Shown here: piece after piece, positions 32,141-34,304 of the stretch
Layout: every line of letters begins with the position of its first letter
How positions within the stretch are numbered: the stretch's first letter is position 1
Assembly (NCBI GenBank): GCA_030157755.1
Contig: JAOAUD010000005.1
Span: forward strand, 1-34,304
DNA: 34,304 bases
Direction of reading: 5' to 3'
From: Candidatus Nanopelagicales bacterium
GTDB lineage: Bacteria; Actinomycetota; Actinomycetes; S36-B12; UBA10799
The notes under the pieces: generated by a model
Seen by the model: the letters and a program-made list of their open reading frames with translations, nothing else
Databases searched by the model: none
What the model was told of the DNA's origin: nothing
Translations under genes and position numbers: made by a program

Positions 32141-32718
32141 CACTGACCAACGCAAGAAGCTGCAAATGCAACGGATGGGAGTTGCGAACTAACGCGCGCA
32201 GTCGCAGTCGCGTTGTGCGCGATCGCCTTCAACAGGTACCTCTGGAATCCGCGCAACACGACCCACACCGGGATGCCGAGCAGGGGCGCGAACCGTCGAT
32301 CGATCGAGTACTCGGTTCCGAGTTGAATGGTGGTCGTTGCACCTTGCTCATCCAGGACGTAATAACCGGTGGCAATCTGCACCACCCCATCGGCAAGGTC
32401 GAAGCAGAACACGACCTTAAATCCCGGCTCGGGGTTGAACGTGAACGCGTACTCCCGATTCGGTTCCCACACCGTGATCCGTTGGACGAATCGCTTACCC
32501 GTATCGAAGTAGGCAATCCGTTGGCCACCAACACCAGAGTCAATAACCTCAGCTCGCAGCGGATTGGGAATTCCTAGGAATCGAAAGTAGCGCGGGTGAG
32601 GAAAGCTGTGAATGTCGACGTTGGTGATCTGATCCCACACGTTCGCGATTGGAGCGCGCACTCTTGCAGAGGAGACCATCGAGCGGAACACGCGCGATCG
32701 GTTGGTTCTTGCACTCAC
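32140..32718 (-). CDS. SRPBCC family protein, first of pair
   Basis: About 192 residues if GTG 32718 is the start; the frame reaches 32829, and GTG 32691 and ATG 32679 are other options, none with a strong ribosome site. The SRPBCC fold is seen in SSARVRAPIANVWDQITNVD, IHSFPHPRYFRFLGI and FDTGKRFVQRITVWEPNREY, ending in a long helix (GFQRYLLKAIAHNATAT). Lipid- or aromatic-ligand-binding proteins of this kind work as carriers or cyclases. The overlapping second SRPBCC gene suggests the two function together. No enzyme motif identifies a pathway. Confidence 0.8.
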   Translation of the reverse strand: MSARTNRSRVFRSMVSSARVRAPIANVWDQITNVDIHSFPHPRYFRFLGIPNPLRAEVIDSGVGGQRIAYFDTGKRFVQRITVWEPNREYAFTFNPEPGFKVVFCFDLADGVVQIATGYYVLDEQGATTTIQLGTEYSIDRRFAPLLGIPVWVVLRGFQRYLLKAIAHNATATARVSSQLPSVAFAASCVGQ

Positions 32719-32869
32719 GCGAACAGTCTCGCACGACTTTGCTTCGGCCCGGCCCGAGCGAGTTCCGGCCGAGTTTCGCCCCAACACCCATCGCGAGCGA
32801 CTGGGCCCCGGCGGAACCCGACCGTGCAAACGGAACGATTTGGCGCTTGGTTCTTGGAAAGAAGAAGCG

Positions 32870-33688
32870 CTAAAGCGTCTGCAGTCCGCGTTCAGTGACG
32901 GCGAAGGAGCGATCCTTACGGAACATGACGATCACGGCGATCACAGCCGCGACGGTCACAGCGGCGACCTGAACCAATAGGTTGGTAACGATTCCATTAT
33001 CGGATGCGGGCAGGAACACCGACATGTCCCACAAGCCGTGGGCAACCATTCCCAACACCAGAAGTCCGCGCCAGCGACGGACTGAGTACAGCAGCACGCC
33101 CGCCGTCGACGCGAGTACACACTGGCCGATTACCTGGCCCAGCGGCGAACCATTGGCGAGGTTGGTCGCGTGAAAGAAACCAAACCAAAGGGACGACCAC
33201 AGCATCACCCAGAATTCCGCACGCATCTTCGTTCGCAGCGATCGAAGGATGATCCCGCGAAAGAGTGTCTCCTCGGCGAACCCCACCAGGACACCGGCCG
33301 CAATGATCGCTGCGATCAGACCACCGGAGGGTCCGCCCCACTTGACTCCAATCAAATGTACGACGATTCCGACCGCAAAAAGCACGACACCGACCGTGAG
33401 GATCCCGTACATCGGAAGCCTTGCGGAGTCTGTGAAGACGAAGTCCCAGCGCGCCCACCACAGGAAGATGATGAGCACGAGCGATCCGCCGATGAGTGGA
33501 ATGACCGCAGTCCGGAACGCATTCTCGCCTGAAGCAAACCAGTCGCCGTAAGCGATGCCAGATGACGACGAGAGCCCAATAAAGGCGATGACGTAGGCAA
33601 TGAACACACCGAGTGCAACCGGCACTGACGGCGCGATCCGCGCATTACTTGTGCGCTGATCCGCAGCGCTGACTGTCTTGGTAGTCAT
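32870..33688 (-). CDS. CPBP family intramembrane metalloprotease (CAAX/ABI-type)
   Basis: 272 residues; ATG preceded by GGGGGACC. Seven to eight hydrophobic helices. Catalytic motifs of the CPBP (Abi) group are complete: EETLFRGIILRSL (motif 1, Glu-Glu and Arg), FGFFHATN (motif 2, His) and HGLWD (motif 3, His and Asp). These metal-dependent proteases cleave within or near membranes; in Gram-positive bacteria several relatives (for example PlnI/SkkI) protect producers of bacteriocins. It is 3.6 kb from the precursor peptide and not in its operon, so immunity is a possibility only. NT5C-like gene lies 101 bp upstream. Confidence 0.88.
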   Translation of the reverse strand: MTTKTVSAADQRTSNARIAPSVPVALGVFIAYVIAFIGLSSSSGIAYGDWFASGENAFRTAVIPLIGGSLVLIIFLWWARWDFVFTDSARLPMYGILTVGVVLFAVGIVVHLIGVKWGGPSGGLIAAIIAAGVLVGFAEETLFRGIILRSLRTKMRAEFWVMLWSSLWFGFFHATNLANGSPLGQVIGQCVLASTAGVLLYSVRRWRGLLVLGMVAHGLWDMSVFLPASDNGIVTNLLVQVAAVTVAAVIAVIVMFRKDRSFAVTERGLQTL

Positions 33689-33734
33689 GTGGTCCCCCTG
33701 TGCCAGGTCAAGTCAATGGTTGAGGCTACAAGTA

Positions 33735-33760
33735 ACCTCTGCGAGACCTCGCAGTTAGGT
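33735..33760 (-). terminator. Hairpin terminator candidate downstream of the NT5C-like gene
   Basis: CTGCGA (33739-33744) and TCGCAG (33749-33754) pair around a 4-base loop, extended by ACCT (33735-33738) with AGGT (33757-33760) past two unpaired T. On the minus strand it lies 30 bases after the NT5C-like stop and is followed by a T-richer stretch (TTACTTGT). Confidence 0.5.
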
Positions 33761-33789
33761 AGAAGCTGGGCCCTAGGCGGGCAGGGGTC

Positions 33790-34260
33790 CTACGGGAGTT
33801 TCAACCCAAGTTCCTTGCGAACGGCCTTCCAGTCCGGGTACTTCTTCTTCCCGAAGCGAATGAGTCGACCGTCGAATTTGTCGGCACCGTTCTTCTTACG
33901 GTCATCGATGAGGATCGCGCCCGAGTTCAGGTGTTTGTGGTGACTCAGGATCAGGCGCTTGTACGCGACGGTCTTGTCGCCGTCACCGAAGTACCGATGC
34001 ACCCACAACAACTTGTCCGACCAAGACGTTGAGTTGTGCCACGAAGCGGTTGACAAGATGTAGGCGTCGTATTCGTCACTGCGCTGGAGCGCGTGAAATG
34101 ACTCGACGGCCCCGGGCATGGGTTCCATCAGGCTAAAGATGCGCGGGATCTCATCCTCACGACCCTTGTACTTCTTGCGCATCTTCTTGCCGACCTTGTC
34201 GAGGCCGGATTGAAAGTCCACAAGGACCCCATCCATGTCGACGTACACGATCTTTGCCAT
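33790..34260 (-). CDS. 5'(3')-deoxyribonucleotidase-like HAD phosphatase (NT5C family)
   Basis: 156 residues. HAD motifs: YVDMDGVLVDFQSG (motif I with nucleophile Asp8 and general acid Asp10), ILSTAS (motif II), and a Lys-bearing segment with LIDDRKKN (motifs III/IV). Short cap as in the NT5C group, which dephosphorylates deoxyribonucleoside monophosphates. Length agrees with bacterial members of about 150-180 residues. No signal peptide, cytosolic. It precedes the CPBP protease on the same strand, but a terminator-like hairpin lies between. The last 44 bases of the window hold no further gene. Confidence 0.86.
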   Translation of the reverse strand: MAKIVYVDMDGVLVDFQSGLDKVGKKMRKKYKGREDEIPRIFSLMEPMPGAVESFHALQRSDEYDAYILSTASWHNSTSWSDKLLWVHRYFGDGDKTVAYKRLILSHHKHLNSGAILIDDRKKNGADKFDGRLIRFGKKKYPDWKAVRKELGLKLP

Positions 34261-34304
34261 GTGCTCATGGTGGCAGGAGGGTGTTGAAGTACGGGAGTGG
34301 GCGC

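Overview
The window reads as chromosomal DNA of a moderately high-GC actinobacterium. The signs are frequent GTG starts, tight TGATG/ATGA gene overlaps, alanine-rich Sec signal peptides, a soil-type cytochrome P450, CBM2-bearing chitinase and NHLM-type peptide exporters. I cannot name the genus; an environmental (soil or freshwater) Actinomycetota is my inference. No rRNA, tRNA, CRISPR array, transposase or phage gene was seen. Coding density is high, and no gap exceeds about 290 bp.

Region 0-3.6 kb: two small genes (a 76-aa exported protein and a 56-aa zinc ribbon), a secreted choice-of-anchor-D-like protein, then an alkylation-repair operon. The repair operon is an Ada-N/AraC/AlkA fusion whose stop overlaps the start of an Ogt methyltransferase. 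Region 3.6-10.3 kb: a P450 followed 9 bp later by a three-part FAD reductase of the thioredoxin-reductase type without redox cysteines. Next to it is a divergent pair of GH18 proteins: a two-CBM2 chitinase with Pro-Thr linkers and an EndoH-like lipoprotein. Region 10.3-15.5 kb: FHA/LuxR-like protein, NmrA-like reductase, Ntn-type linear amide hydrolase, RibD/DHFR-like protein, and a Vps62-like protein with C-terminal membrane helices.

Region 15.6-19.8 kb is a signalling operon: PAS-PAS histidine kinase, single-domain receiver, and a REC-PAS-GGDEF-EAL protein. It is followed by a hemerythrin-like protein, a secreted protein of unknown function and an MFS exporter.

Region 22.9-31.6 kb is the most interesting part: what looks like a glycosylated-RiPP locus. 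A 62-residue precursor with a double-glycine leader and a Ser/Thr/Gly-rich core with two cysteines is translationally coupled to a glycosyltransferase. A second glycosyltransferase is divergently transcribed and heads a run with an HlyD-like adaptor, a C39-peptidase ABC exporter and a second NHLM-type ABC protein. A third glycosyltransferase (GT2), a DUF4177-like small protein and a small Sec-exported peptide lie beside it. No LanM, radical SAM or YcaO enzyme is present, so glycosylation (or none) is the modification the gene content points to. Region 31.6-34.3 kb: two overlapping SRPBCC proteins, a CPBP membrane protease (possible immunity protein) and a 5'(3')-deoxyribonucleotidase.
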